Part shown: in pieces, positions 23,902 to 32,910 of the stretch | How positions within the stretch are numbered: position 1 is the stretch's first letter | How the letters are laid out: each line of letters begins with the position of its first letter | Assembly: GCF_031846275.1 (NCBI RefSeq) | Contig: NZ_JAVRIB010000005.1 | Coordinates: forward strand, 124,001-188,000 | Source: Spectribacter hydrogenoxidans | Lineage (GTDB): Bacteria > Pseudomonadota > Gammaproteobacteria > Nevskiales > Salinisphaeraceae | Direction of reading: 5' to 3' | DNA length: 64,000 nt | Program-made: the position numbers and the translations under genes | The notes under the pieces: model-generated | Told to the model about the DNA's origin: nothing | Seen by the model: the letters and a program-made list of their open reading frames with translations, nothing else | Database searches by the model: none

Positions 23902-26322
23902 CTAGCCCTCCTGCTGGTAACGGCTCAGATCGACGTGTTCGCACACGATCAGGTCGTTGCGCTGCACGAACTTGGGCTTGATGAACCAGATCAGCAGCGG
24001 CAGCACCAGCAGCGACATCATCATGTTGATCAGCATCACCAGACCCAGCAGCAGACCCATGTCGGCCAGGAACTTCAGGCCGGACAGGAAATACCACGGC
24101 ATGATGCCGATGAGCATGATGGTCGCGGTGAAGGCGATCGCGCGACCGGTGGTGGTCACCGCTTCGTGGATGATGCGACCGAAGTCACCTTCCTGGTTGT
24201 CGTATTCCTCGACGATGCGGGCGAGCAGATAGATGCCGTAGTCGATGCCCACGCCAACGCCTACCGCGGCCACCAGCACCGAGTTGATGTCCAGGCCCAC
24301 GCCCATCAGTGACATGGACGCCACGATCACGAAGTTGGACATGTTCACCGGCACCAGCAGGATCAGCGCCGCGATGAACGACTTGAAGGCGAACGAAGCC
24401 AGCACGAACATCATCAGGTTGAGAAACAGCACGATTTCCCAGTAGTTGGCCTCGACCGTGTCGTTGACTGCCTGCTGCAGCGCGATGGTGCCGGAGCCCA
24501 GTCGCACGATGAAATTCTCGTGCTCGACGCCAACCTTCTCGACCGCCTCACGCGCATGGCGCAGGGCGTCGTCCACCGTTTCCTGCTTGTTGTCCTTGTA
24601 CCAGAACGACACCGTGGCGTTCTGCTGCTTCATGTCCACCACGTGGGAGAAGGCCTTGGGGCCGGACCCCATCATGGACGCGGACGCCGCCGCCTGGGTA
24701 TCGGAATCCTCGAATCCCAGCGGCACCCAGCGCGGGTCGCCGCCGTTATACAGGCGTACCGAGGCGCCAAGATAGTCCGCGAAGGACAACGTGGCTCGCG
24801 GCGCATCCGGGGCCCGCTCCATGTAGTCCTGCAGGGTGAGCATGGTGTGCACCGTCTCGGCCTTGCGGGCAGTGCGCTCCAGGCTGCCTTCACCGACCTC
24901 CTTGGATTCGAGCACGATCTCGAGCGTGTTCACGCCCGGGAAGAAGTTGTTGATCTGGCGCACCGCGACGTTGAACTCGGAGTCGTGCCACAGCAGTGAA
25001 CTGCCCTCGACCGGGTTGCCCACCTTGATCTGCCAGCCGATGGTGGCCGTCACCGCGCCGAATATCACCATCGCGATGCCGGTGGGAATCGCCTTGCGGC
25101 CGTAGGTCAGCGCGGCCACGCCTCCCAGGAACTTGGCCATCACCCGGTGAATACCGCCACCGCCGCCATCGCGATCGACGATATCGCTCAGGTTCCGCGG
25201 CAGCGGCAGCGCGGACAGGATCAGCGGCGCCAGGAACAGCGACGTCGGAATCAGGATCATTGCCCAGAAGCCGCAGAACAGCGCGAATCGCTGCATCGCC
25301 GGCACCGGCGCGATGATAATCAGCAGGATCGCCGCCGCGTCGGTGATGATGCCGAGGGTGCCGGGCCCCATCATTACCCGCAGGGCGATCTCGCCGGCTC
25401 GATCCTTGTCCTTGACCACCGCGAGGATTTCGTAGAACCGCTCGATGTACTGCACCGTGTGCGAGAACGCCCTTGCCACCAGCAAAAGCGGCACCAGCAG
25501 CAGCAGCGGCTCCACCGCCAGGTCCAGCCAGCCGACGAAGCCGAAACCCCAGATCGCTGACACCACACCGGTGATGAACGGGGTCACCACGCCGGCCACG
25601 TTGCGCATATACAGGAATAGCGCGATGAACAGCGCCGCCAGCGTAACGCCGAAGATCAGCAGCATCTGGAACTGATAGCGATACACCCAGCCCGTGAGCA
25701 TGGGCTGCCCGGCCGCGTGGATTTCGTGATTCTCGTCACGCGCCTCCTCGACCAGATTCTGGACGAATTCGAAGGTCTCCCCGTAGTCGAGATTCTGCTC
25801 GATGAAGGTGGCCTGAACCAGCGTGGCCGAGCCATCCGGGGACACCAGGAACCCGCGCACGTTGGGGGATCGATTCACGCGGGTCTTGAAGTCGGCGATG
25901 CCCTCGGCCGTCTGCGGCACCTCGTCGCCCATCAGCGGGCGCATGTCGATACCGAACGGGGTGGCCTCGGCGTAGCGGGCCTTGGGCGTGGTGATCGACA
26001 GCACCTGATCATGGTCGACCGCCGGCGCCAGATCGATGTCGCGGGTGAGATCCCAGACCTTTTGCAGGGTCTCGGTGCTGTAGATATCGCCATCCTTGCG
26101 CTTGACCATGATCGACACGGTCAGCGGGTTACCGAAGTTGGGATGGTCGCGGAAGGTTTCCGCGAAGGGATGACCCACCGGCAACAGATCCGAAAAGATC
26201 GTCTTGATGGTCACATTGGGCAACCCGGCCGCGAAGAAAACCGTCAGTGCGGCGACCACCCCGGTCACCAGTATGCGGTGCCGGAACACGAAGGTTGCGA
26301 TGCTCTTACGGACGTCGGCCAT
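23902..26322 (-). CDS. MMPL/HpnN-type RND transporter
   Basis: An 806-residue inner-membrane transporter of the MMPL/predicted-exporter branch of the RND superfamily. It has an N-terminal transmembrane helix, a periplasmic domain (about 40-210), a five-to-six-helix block (about 220-400), a second periplasmic domain and a second helix block. The second block contains GVGLDINSVLVAAVGVGVGIDYGIY, with the buried acids expected of proton-driven transport. Relatives export lipids such as hopanoids. The start has GAGGGG. It is the first gene of the envelope cluster and reads leftward from the 505-bp gap. Confidence 0.88.
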   Translation of the reverse strand: MADVRKSIATFVFRHRILVTGVVAALTVFFAAGLPNVTIKTIFSDLLPVGHPFAETFRDHPNFGNPLTVSIMVKRKDGDIYSTETLQKVWDLTRDIDLAPAVDHDQVLSITTPKARYAEATPFGIDMRPLMGDEVPQTAEGIADFKTRVNRSPNVRGFLVSPDGSATLVQATFIEQNLDYGETFEFVQNLVEEARDENHEIHAAGQPMLTGWVYRYQFQMLLIFGVTLAALFIALFLYMRNVAGVVTPFITGVVSAIWGFGFVGWLDLAVEPLLLLVPLLLVARAFSHTVQYIERFYEILAVVKDKDRAGEIALRVMMGPGTLGIITDAAAILLIIIAPVPAMQRFALFCGFWAMILIPTSLFLAPLILSALPLPRNLSDIVDRDGGGGGIHRVMAKFLGGVAALTYGRKAIPTGIAMVIFGAVTATIGWQIKVGNPVEGSSLLWHDSEFNVAVRQINNFFPGVNTLEIVLESKEVGEGSLERTARKAETVHTMLTLQDYMERAPDAPRATLSFADYLGASVRLYNGGDPRWVPLGFEDSDTQAAASASMMGSGPKAFSHVVDMKQQNATVSFWYKDNKQETVDDALRHAREAVEKVGVEHENFIVRLGSGTIALQQAVNDTVEANYWEIVLFLNLMMFVLASFAFKSFIAALILLVPVNMSNFVIVASMSLMGVGLDINSVLVAAVGVGVGIDYGIYLLARIVEEYDNQEGDFGRIIHEAVTTTGRAIAFTATIMLIGIMPWYFLSGLKFLADMGLLLGLVMLINMMMSLLVLPLLIWFIKPKFVQRNDLIVCEHVDLSRYQQEG

Positions 26323-26827
26323 GTCCCCTCATTCCCATTGCTGTCTGATCTGTTATGCCGCATCGGCCCGTTCGCCGGACCGTAACGACTCGGCGCCGAC
26401 CCGGATTTCCGGCCGGCGATGAAGCGGGGGACATGATCGAGCATGATCGGTGGCAACACACCACCACGGACGGTCGTGACCGTTCCGTCGGCGGGTGCGG
26501 ATGACCCGTCTGCCGACGGACGCCGTCCTGACTCACGTGAACCCCTCCTCGCAATCTCGCACCCTGCGCCCCTTGGTTGTTATGCGGGACAGTTACTCAG
26601 GGCAGCGTCACCTAGGGCGACGCGAATTAGGCTACCACGAAGTCTAGCGGCCAGCGCCGGAGGGTCTACCACTCGAAAGGGTAGTATCCGCCGACCCCGG
26701 CTGAACGCAGGTTACGTTGGCACGCCACGCGGTCATCCGCGGTCGCCACGCCCGCGTACACGATTATGCAATACCAAGACCCGGGAGAAGTCACCGGGGA
26801 GACAATTCAAGAAGGGAGCGCTCCATC
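26323..26827. other. 505-bp divergent intergenic region
   Basis: This gap separates the MMPL transporter gene (minus) from the HpaA-like gene (plus) and must hold promoters for both. I see no convincing gene here; short frames on either strand lack ribosome sites and family features. The only clear structure is the dyad at 26666-26684. Confidence 0.6.
26666..26684. promoter_or_regulatory. CTACC...GGTAG dyad, candidate operator
   Basis: A 19-bp dyad with 5-bp arms CTACC and GGTAG, 144 bp before the HpaA-like start codon. A similar ACTACCC/GGGTAGT element recurs at 27842-27861, which suggests a shared regulator, possibly the nearby MalT-like protein. Confidence 0.35.
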
Positions 26828-27649
26828 ATGCCGTCTATTCTGTCGACCAAGGTCATCCCGTTGCTCGCCGGCCTCTGCTGTGCCGCCGCCATCGCCGCGC
26901 CAACACCGGATTACGAATATCCCCTGACGAATCAGGGCGAGGACGTCGGGATCACCATCGCCATGCTCCATCCGGACCTTCGGCTGGCCGAGGACGTCGG
27001 CGAAATTCCCGGTTACGAAGTCGAACTGCCACCCTACGAAAACACTCAGTGGCAGTACCGGGGCCAGGTCAAGCTGATCCTGCTCGACTACGGCAACATC
27101 GCCGAAGACGTGAACGCGATCTATCGCGAGGCGTACCAGACCGAATTCGAGAACGCCGTGGCCGAAAACATCGGCCGCCTGTTCACGGCCCGCGGCTTCC
27201 AGGCGTCGGGCGACCTCGAGGGGATGGCGGCACTGGATACGGAAGATCGCCAGGACGTCATGCTGACCAGCATCCCCAGCGCCACCCTGTCGTTCATGCG
27301 AAACGTGGACAGCCGCGAGTGCGTGGAGGACCACTGCACCGAGACCGGCGAACTGCTGCTCGAGGGTCAGTTCCTCTACCAGCTGGTGGAACCGGTCACC
27401 GGCAGTGCGGTGGCAATCAACCGCCTGAACGTTCACAACCTCGGCATCCGCCACAACTATGTGGTGGAAACCCGCGGTGACGAAACCCTGCGTGACACGC
27501 GCGTCGAGGCCGTGGCGATCTCGGTGCAGGAATTGCACGACAGCATCGTCACCAAGATCGATGAAATGATCAGCCGCGATCAGCTGGTTGCCCTGGTGGG
27601 CACCATCCAGGATCTCAAGAGCGGGGATGTAAAGCTGCGCGAACGCTGA
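26828..27649 (+). CDS. Exported protein with resemblance to HpaA (NLBH family)
   Basis: A 273-residue protein with a Sec signal peptide (LLAGLCCAAAIAAP). The mature part contains ILLDYGNIAEDVNAIYREAYQ, an EPVTGSAVAINRL strand and a C-terminal helix TKIDEMISRDQLVALVGTIQD. The order of these segments recalls Helicobacter HpaA, the neuraminyllactose-binding haemagglutinin family, but identity is low and I rely on pattern memory. One Cys pair (ECVEDHC) may form a disulfide. The start MPSILS has GGGAG 10 nt upstream. It is probably monocistronic, ending before a long palindrome. Confidence 0.6.
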   Translation: MPSILSTKVIPLLAGLCCAAAIAAPTPDYEYPLTNQGEDVGITIAMLHPDLRLAEDVGEIPGYEVELPPYENTQWQYRGQVKLILLDYGNIAEDVNAIYREAYQTEFENAVAENIGRLFTARGFQASGDLEGMAALDTEDRQDVMLTSIPSATLSFMRNVDSRECVEDHCTETGELLLEGQFLYQLVEPVTGSAVAINRLNVHNLGIRHNYVVETRGDETLRDTRVEAVAISVQELHDSIVTKIDEMISRDQLVALVGTIQDLKSGDVKLRER

Positions 27650-27689
27650 GGTGGTCGCGAGCAATAAAGCCACGGGTTCCGGAGAATAA

Positions 27690-27720
27690 TTGGCGGGCCC
27701 GGGAGTCCCGGGCCCGCCAA
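27690..27720. terminator. Long perfect hairpin after the HpaA-like gene
   Basis: Perfect 15-bp arms (TTGGCGGGCCCGGGA and its complement) flank a single central base. There is no downstream T-tract on the plus strand, so it may act as an mRNA-end stabiliser rather than a classical terminator. Confidence 0.6.
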
Positions 27721-27841
27721 CCTTCCGCACCGACGGGTCTACGCGGGGTGACCGGGGGCGAGTTCGCCGGCGCCGAAGCCGAATGATCAGCCCTGCAGGC
27801 TGACACTGACGGCCAAGTTAACGGCGCCGATGGGCCCTGAC

Positions 27842-27861
27842 CACTACACGGACGGGTAGTG
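27842..27861. promoter_or_regulatory. CACTAC...GTAGTG dyad
   Basis: A 20-bp dyad with perfect 6-bp arms CACTAC and GTAGTG around 8 bp, in the convergent gap between the HpaA-like and HNH genes. It shares GGGTAGT with the dyad at 26666. Confidence 0.3.
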
Positions 27862-27885
27862 ATGCAACTGCCCACCAAAATACTT

Positions 27886-28530
27886 TCAAGTCAAACGGTT
27901 GCGGCGCGGCGCGAGACGCTCCAGAAACGCCTGCTGATCGGCGAGGATGCGGCGATTGGCCAGGATCAGCCACTCCGCCAGATTGGGCTCGTAGGGCAAC
28001 GCCAGCAGCTTCATGCCCGCAGCCTCCGGGGTGCGGTCGTCCTTGTGGCGGTTACAGGGTTCGCAGGCGGCGACCACGTTGGTCCACTCGTGCACACCGC
28101 CGGTGGAACGCGGCACCACATGCTCGATCTGCATGTCGCGATAGTTCATGTGCAGCCCGCAATACATGCAGATGCCGCCGTCGCGATGGTAGAGCTCGCG
28201 CCGCGACAGGGTGGGCACCAGCCCCCGGGCAAACCGGTGGGAACGGTCGCGCACTGCCACGATCGAATCGATCGCCAGCTCGCTCCGGTCGCCCGTTTCA
28301 CGGCAACGCCCGCCACGCAGACGGATCTTCTCCGAGCCCGCCTCCCAGGCGATCTTGTCGGTGAAGTACAGGCCCACGGCCTCGCGCCAGTCGATCCATT
28401 CGACCGGCAGCCCGCCGACATCCAGCTTGAGAATTCTCGGAAACACCTCCACGGCATCATCCTCGCGGGGACCGGCGCTGCCGCCACGCAACTCCGGTTG
28501 ATTTGCACGGTCATAGTGAGCGGCCCACAT
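27886..28530 (-). CDS. HNH endonuclease family protein
   Basis: A 214-residue protein with a C-terminal HNH nuclease domain: CMYC, then IEHVVPRSTGG (the His motif), WTNVVAAC and EPCNRHK, giving the ββα-metal core with a Cys4 zinc site. The N-terminal half carries the common proteobacterial extension (FPRILKLDVGGLPVEWIDW). Stand-alone members of this type are widespread chromosomal genes of unknown role and need not be mobile. No recombinase or methylase is adjacent. It is divergent from the efflux operon. Confidence 0.85.
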   Translation of the reverse strand: MWAAHYDRANQPELRGGSAGPREDDAVEVFPRILKLDVGGLPVEWIDWREAVGLYFTDKIAWEAGSEKIRLRGGRCRETGDRSELAIDSIVAVRDRSHRFARGLVPTLSRRELYHRDGGICMYCGLHMNYRDMQIEHVVPRSTGGVHEWTNVVAACEPCNRHKDDRTPEAAGMKLLALPYEPNLAEWLILANRRILADQQAFLERLAPRRNRLT

Positions 28531-28672
28531 GACAGCGTTCTTAACCTGCGGGGCCCAACGAGTGCAAGTGGCGCCGCCGGGCCAGCTCTGGCGTCACAAC
28601 CAATCCGGGCCGGGATGCGTACACTTCTGGCCTGCCGGGCATGCACCGGACCACCAGACATTGGAGACCCAC

Positions 28673-29836
28673 ATGAACCGACGCCTGCTCGTCGCAGGCC
28701 TGATCGGCATCGCGTTCGCGGCTGCAGCCTATGCGCTGATGGCACCGGCACCGGAGTCGACCAGCCGCCCGAACGTTGCCGTTGCCGTCGAACTGTCGCC
28801 GGCCGAACGCGGCTCACTGGTCACGCGCCGGCGCTTTGCCGGCAACCTGGAACCGGCGGCCGAATTCCAGGTGGCACCCAAGGTGGGCGGCCAGATCCTG
28901 GAAGTGCTGGTCGACATCGGCGATTCGGTGGCCCGCGGCGACATCGTCACCCGGCTGGACGACGCCGAATTTCAGCAGAGCGTGGCGCAGGCACGAGCGG
29001 AACTGGCGGTGGCGGAAGCGCGCCTGCAGGAAGCCGTTAGCGCCGCCAACCTGGCGACCCGTCGGCTGGACCGCATAGAACGGCTGGAAGCCCGCGGGGT
29101 GGCATCAGCCTCGGAGCTCGACGACGCCAGCGGCGAGGCCCAGGCACAGCAGGCGACAGTGGCAGTGACCCGCGCACAGCGGGACCAGGCGGAGGCGGCG
29201 CTGAACTCGGCCGAGGTGCGGCTTGGCTACACCCGCGTACGGGCCGACTGGCCCGGCGAGGACGAAACCCGGCTGGTGGGCGAACGCATGGTGGACGCCG
29301 GCGACACGGTGGCCGCCAACACGCCGTTGCTGTCGATCGTCGATATCGATCAGCTGCGCGCGGTGATCGAGGTGCCGCAGTCGCTCTACGGCGGGCTCGC
29401 CGTGGGCGATCCAGCGCAGATCCTGCCGCCGGGCCGCCCCGACAGCGAGGCGTTGAAAGCCCGCATCAGCCGCATCTCGCCCCGGTTCGACCCGGAATCC
29501 CGGCGCACCAGGGTGGAACTGATCGTGGACAATCAGGACCGCCGGCTGGCCGCCGGCATGTTCGTACAGGTGGGCCTGGAAAGCCGCCGGGTGGAAGACG
29601 CCCTGATCGTGCCTCGTGCCGCCCTGGTCAATCGCCAGGGCCGGCAGGGCGTGTTCACCGTGGCGCCGGACGCCGACAGCGCCCGCTTCGTCGCGGTCGA
29701 GGTGGCCCTGGAAAGTGACGACCGGGCGGCCCTGCGTGGCGTGGAGTCGCTGGACGGGCCGGTCGTGGTCCTGGGCCAGGACCAGCTTACCGACGGCGCC
29801 GCCATCACCCGCGCCGGCCAGGCCCAGCGCTCGTGA
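28673..29836 (+). CDS. RND efflux periplasmic adaptor (membrane fusion protein)
   Basis: A 387-residue HlyD/AcrA-like adaptor that joins the RND pump to the outer-membrane channel. An N-terminal signal/anchor (LLVAGLIGIAFAAAAYALM) is followed by the lipoyl half-motif KVGGQILEVLVDIGDSVARGD, an Ala/Gln-rich hairpin coiled coil (about 95-165) and beta-barrel domains. The start MNRRLLV has GGAG 8 nt upstream. Its stop overlaps the GTG start of the pump gene (GTGA), giving translational coupling. Confidence 0.92.
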   Translation: MNRRLLVAGLIGIAFAAAAYALMAPAPESTSRPNVAVAVELSPAERGSLVTRRRFAGNLEPAAEFQVAPKVGGQILEVLVDIGDSVARGDIVTRLDDAEFQQSVAQARAELAVAEARLQEAVSAANLATRRLDRIERLEARGVASASELDDASGEAQAQQATVAVTRAQRDQAEAALNSAEVRLGYTRVRADWPGEDETRLVGERMVDAGDTVAANTPLLSIVDIDQLRAVIEVPQSLYGGLAVGDPAQILPPGRPDSEALKARISRISPRFDPESRRTRVELIVDNQDRRLAAGMFVQVGLESRRVEDALIVPRAALVNRQGRQGVFTVAPDADSARFVAVEVALESDDRAALRGVESLDGPVVVLGQDQLTDGAAITRAGQAQRS

Positions 29837-32800
29837 GTCTCCCGGGTTTCGCGGTCGCCCGGCCGGTGACCACGGTAATGATCACCCTGATCGCCGTGCT
29901 GCTCGGACTGGTGGCGCTCACCCGTATCCCGGTGGACCTGCTGCCCAACATCGAAGCACCGTCACTCAACATCCGGGTCAACTATCGCAACGCCTCGCCA
30001 CAGACGGTGGAGGAACTGATCACCCGGGTGGTGGAACAGGCGGTGGCGGCCACCCCCGGACTGGAGGAAATGCGCTCGGTCTCGCGCGAGGGCGAGTCCG
30101 ACGTCACCCTCAGCTTCGCCTGGGGCACCGATCTCGACGCAGCCGCCAACGATGTCCGCGACCGGCTGTTCAGCGAGGTCGACGACCTGCCCGACGAGGC
30201 CGAGCGACCCCGGCTGCGCAAGTTCGACAGCGCCGACCTGCCGATCATGGCACTGGGCATCGCCAGCCCCATCGACCCGGTGGAACTGCGGCGGATCATC
30301 GACAACCGCCTGCTGTACCGCATCCAGCAGGTGGCGGGTGTGGCTTCCACCGAAATCTGGGGCGGGCCGGAACGCGAAATCCAGGTCAATGTCGATCTGT
30401 CACAGGTCCAGGCCCTGAGTCTGTCGCTGGTGGATATCAGCCAGGCCCTGCAACAGGCCAACCGCAATCTGCCGGCCGGCGCCATTGAAGTGGGTCAGCG
30501 CGAGATCACCCTGCGCACACCCGGCCGGCTGGACGATCTCGACGAGCTGCGCCAGACGATGGTGACCACCCGGAACGGAACGCCCGTGACCGTGGCCGAC
30601 ATCGCGACCGTGGTGGATACCCAGCAGCGCGAGAACCGTTTGATCCGCATCAACGGCGATGCCGGGGTGCGCATGGCGGTGCGCAAGCAGTCGGACGCCA
30701 ATACGGTGGACGTGTCGCGGCGGGTGCTGGCCGAGGTGGCCAAACTCAACGCCGAGTACCCGCAGCTGTCGATCCGGCCGTTCTTCGACACCGCCGGGTT
30801 CATCGAACGCTCGATCGCCAACGTATCCCGCTCGCTGCTCTACGGCAGTGGGCTGGCGGTGCTGGTGCTCCTGCTGTTCCTGGGCAACCCCCGCGCCACG
30901 CTAGTGGTGGCCACCGCGATCCCGGTGTCGCTGGTCGCCACCTTCGCACTGATCTTTTTCAACGGCTACACCATCAACCTGATGACGCTGGGCGGCCTGG
31001 CCCTGGGCGTGGGGCTGATGGTGGATTCGGCCATCGTGGTACTCGACAATATCCTGCGCCGGCGCGAGGAGGGCGGGGAAAACCGCATCGACTCGGGGGT
31101 GAACGGCGCCAACGAGATCGCCGCGGCGATCGTGGCGTCCACCCTCACCACCCTGGCGATCTTCATCCCCATGCTGTTCGCGCGAGAACTGGCCGGTCAG
31201 CTGTTCCGCGAACTGGCGATCGTGGTGGCCTTTGCGCTGATCTGCGCCCTGCTGGTGGCGCTGACGCTGGTTCCCATGCTCACCGCCCGGCTGGTCAGCG
31301 CCCGGCCGACCCCGCCCTGGCCATGGCTGGGCCGTCTGATCGCGGCAATCGGCCGGGGCTTCAACCGGGTTCAGGACGGCTATCGGGACCGGCTGGCCGA
31401 TTCACTGCAGCGCCCGCGGCGCATTCTCGCGGCCACCGCCCTGGCCCTGGTGGGCGCAGTGATGGCCGTGCCCATGCTGGGCACCGAGTTCATGCCCGCC
31501 AGCGACGAGGGCGAGGTGCGGGTGGATCTGGAAATGCCGCTGGGCACCCCGCTGGAGGTGCTCGACCGCCAGACCCGCCGGGCCGAAGCCATCATCCGGG
31601 AAGAGGTGCCGGAACTGCTCTCGATGGTGACCAGCGTGGAAACCGAAGGCGGCGCGGAAACCGACATCCAGGTGGAACTCCCGCCCGTGAGCCAGCGCGA
31701 CCGCTCCAGCAGCGAGGTGGCTGCTGCCCTGCGGGAAGCGGTCACCGGCCTGCCTGACACCACCGTGCGGGTGCGAGTGCGCCAGCCCTTCTTCCTGCGC
31801 TTTCTGTCCGGCAACCAGAGCGAGGGCGAGAATCTGTCGATCGAAGTCCGCGGTTACGATTTCGACGTGATCAACCGGCTGACCGGCCAGGTGGAAGGCG
31901 CCATCAAGGACATCCCCGGCATCACGGACGTGCGCTTGCCGCGTACCGGCGGCGAACCGCAGCGGCTGATCGACATCGATCGCAGCCGTGCGGCCGACCT
32001 GGGCGTATCGGTGGAGTCGGTGGGCCGGACGGTGGAGGCCGCCATCGCCGGCACCACGGCCGGCTATTTCCTGGACCAGGGCGACGAGGTGCGCATCCTG
32101 CTCAAACTGGCCAACAACCGCACCATCCCGCCCGACGCGATTCTCGACCTGCCCGTGCCCACCAGCGACGGCGACACCGTACCGCTGGGCGCGGTGGCCT
32201 CGCTGACCGAGGCCCGCGGCCCGGTGCAGATCGACCGCGAGGACCAGCAGCGCCTGAACCTGATCTACGCCAACATCTCTGGCCGCGACCTGGGGTCGGT
32301 GGTGGAAGACGTGCAGACCGCCCTGGCCGGCATCGCGGTGCCCAGCAATTACGATATTGCCCTGGCCGGGGAATTCGAGGAGCAGGTGGAGACCTTCCGC
32401 GAGATGGGTATCAACGTGATCCTGGCGCTGTTGCTGGTCTATATGGTGATGGCCTGCCTTTACGAGTCGCTGCGCGACCCGTTCATCGTGATGATCACCG
32501 TGCCGCTGGCGCTGATCGGGGTGGTGGCGATGCTTCTGCTCACCGGCACCACCCTGAACGCGCAGTCGCTGGTGGGGTGTCTGATGCTGATCGGTATCGT
32601 GGTCAACAACGCCATCCTGATCGTCGATCAGGCCAACCTGTTGCAGCGCCAGGGCGACAGTCCGCTGGACGCCGTGCGCGAAGCCGGCCGCCGACGGCTG
32701 CGCCCGATCATGATGACGGCCGCTACCACCATCCTGGCTCTGACCCCGCTGGCTATCGGTGTGGGCGAGGGTTCGGAATCGCAGGCACCGCTGGCCCGCG

Positions 32801-32910
32801 CGGTGATCGGTGGGCTGCTGTCGTCCACCCTGATTACCCTGATCGTGATTCCCGTGGTCTACGCCGGCTTCCACCGCGCCTGGCCACCCGCCCGACAAGG
32901 CACATACTAA
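29833..32910 (+). CDS. RND multidrug/hydrophobe efflux pump (AcrB/HAE-1 type)
   Basis: A 1025-residue inner-membrane pump. It has the RND plan of twelve helices and two large periplasmic loops. TM4 carries the proton-relay pair within GLMVDSAIVVLDNILRR, and the C-terminal half has the LNAQSLVGCLMLIGIVVNNAILIVD region. The TM4 acids and absence of metal-relay features suggest organic substrates rather than heavy metals (HAE-1 rather than CzcA). The GTG start overlaps the adaptor stop. The outer-membrane channel gene follows with no gap. Solvents or hydrophobic compounds would suit the lifestyle but are not shown. Confidence 0.93.
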   Translation: MSLPGFAVARPVTTVMITLIAVLLGLVALTRIPVDLLPNIEAPSLNIRVNYRNASPQTVEELITRVVEQAVAATPGLEEMRSVSREGESDVTLSFAWGTDLDAAANDVRDRLFSEVDDLPDEAERPRLRKFDSADLPIMALGIASPIDPVELRRIIDNRLLYRIQQVAGVASTEIWGGPEREIQVNVDLSQVQALSLSLVDISQALQQANRNLPAGAIEVGQREITLRTPGRLDDLDELRQTMVTTRNGTPVTVADIATVVDTQQRENRLIRINGDAGVRMAVRKQSDANTVDVSRRVLAEVAKLNAEYPQLSIRPFFDTAGFIERSIANVSRSLLYGSGLAVLVLLLFLGNPRATLVVATAIPVSLVATFALIFFNGYTINLMTLGGLALGVGLMVDSAIVVLDNILRRREEGGENRIDSGVNGANEIAAAIVASTLTTLAIFIPMLFARELAGQLFRELAIVVAFALICALLVALTLVPMLTARLVSARPTPPWPWLGRLIAAIGRGFNRVQDGYRDRLADSLQRPRRILAATALALVGAVMAVPMLGTEFMPASDEGEVRVDLEMPLGTPLEVLDRQTRRAEAIIREEVPELLSMVTSVETEGGAETDIQVELPPVSQRDRSSSEVAAALREAVTGLPDTTVRVRVRQPFFLRFLSGNQSEGENLSIEVRGYDFDVINRLTGQVEGAIKDIPGITDVRLPRTGGEPQRLIDIDRSRAADLGVSVESVGRTVEAAIAGTTAGYFLDQGDEVRILLKLANNRTIPPDAILDLPVPTSDGDTVPLGAVASLTEARGPVQIDREDQQRLNLIYANISGRDLGSVVEDVQTALAGIAVPSNYDIALAGEFEEQVETFREMGINVILALLLVYMVMACLYESLRDPFIVMITVPLALIGVVAMLLLTGTTLNAQSLVGCLMLIGIVVNNAILIVDQANLLQRQGDSPLDAVREAGRRRLRPIMMTAATTILALTPLAIGVGEGSESQAPLARAVIGGLLSSTLITLIVIPVVYAGFHRAWPPARQGTY

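Noticed and set aside
27886..28530. HNH gene as a sign of a mobile intron or homing element
   Set aside because: No intron, recombinase or flanking repeat is present, and the N-terminal extension is that of a common chromosomal family.
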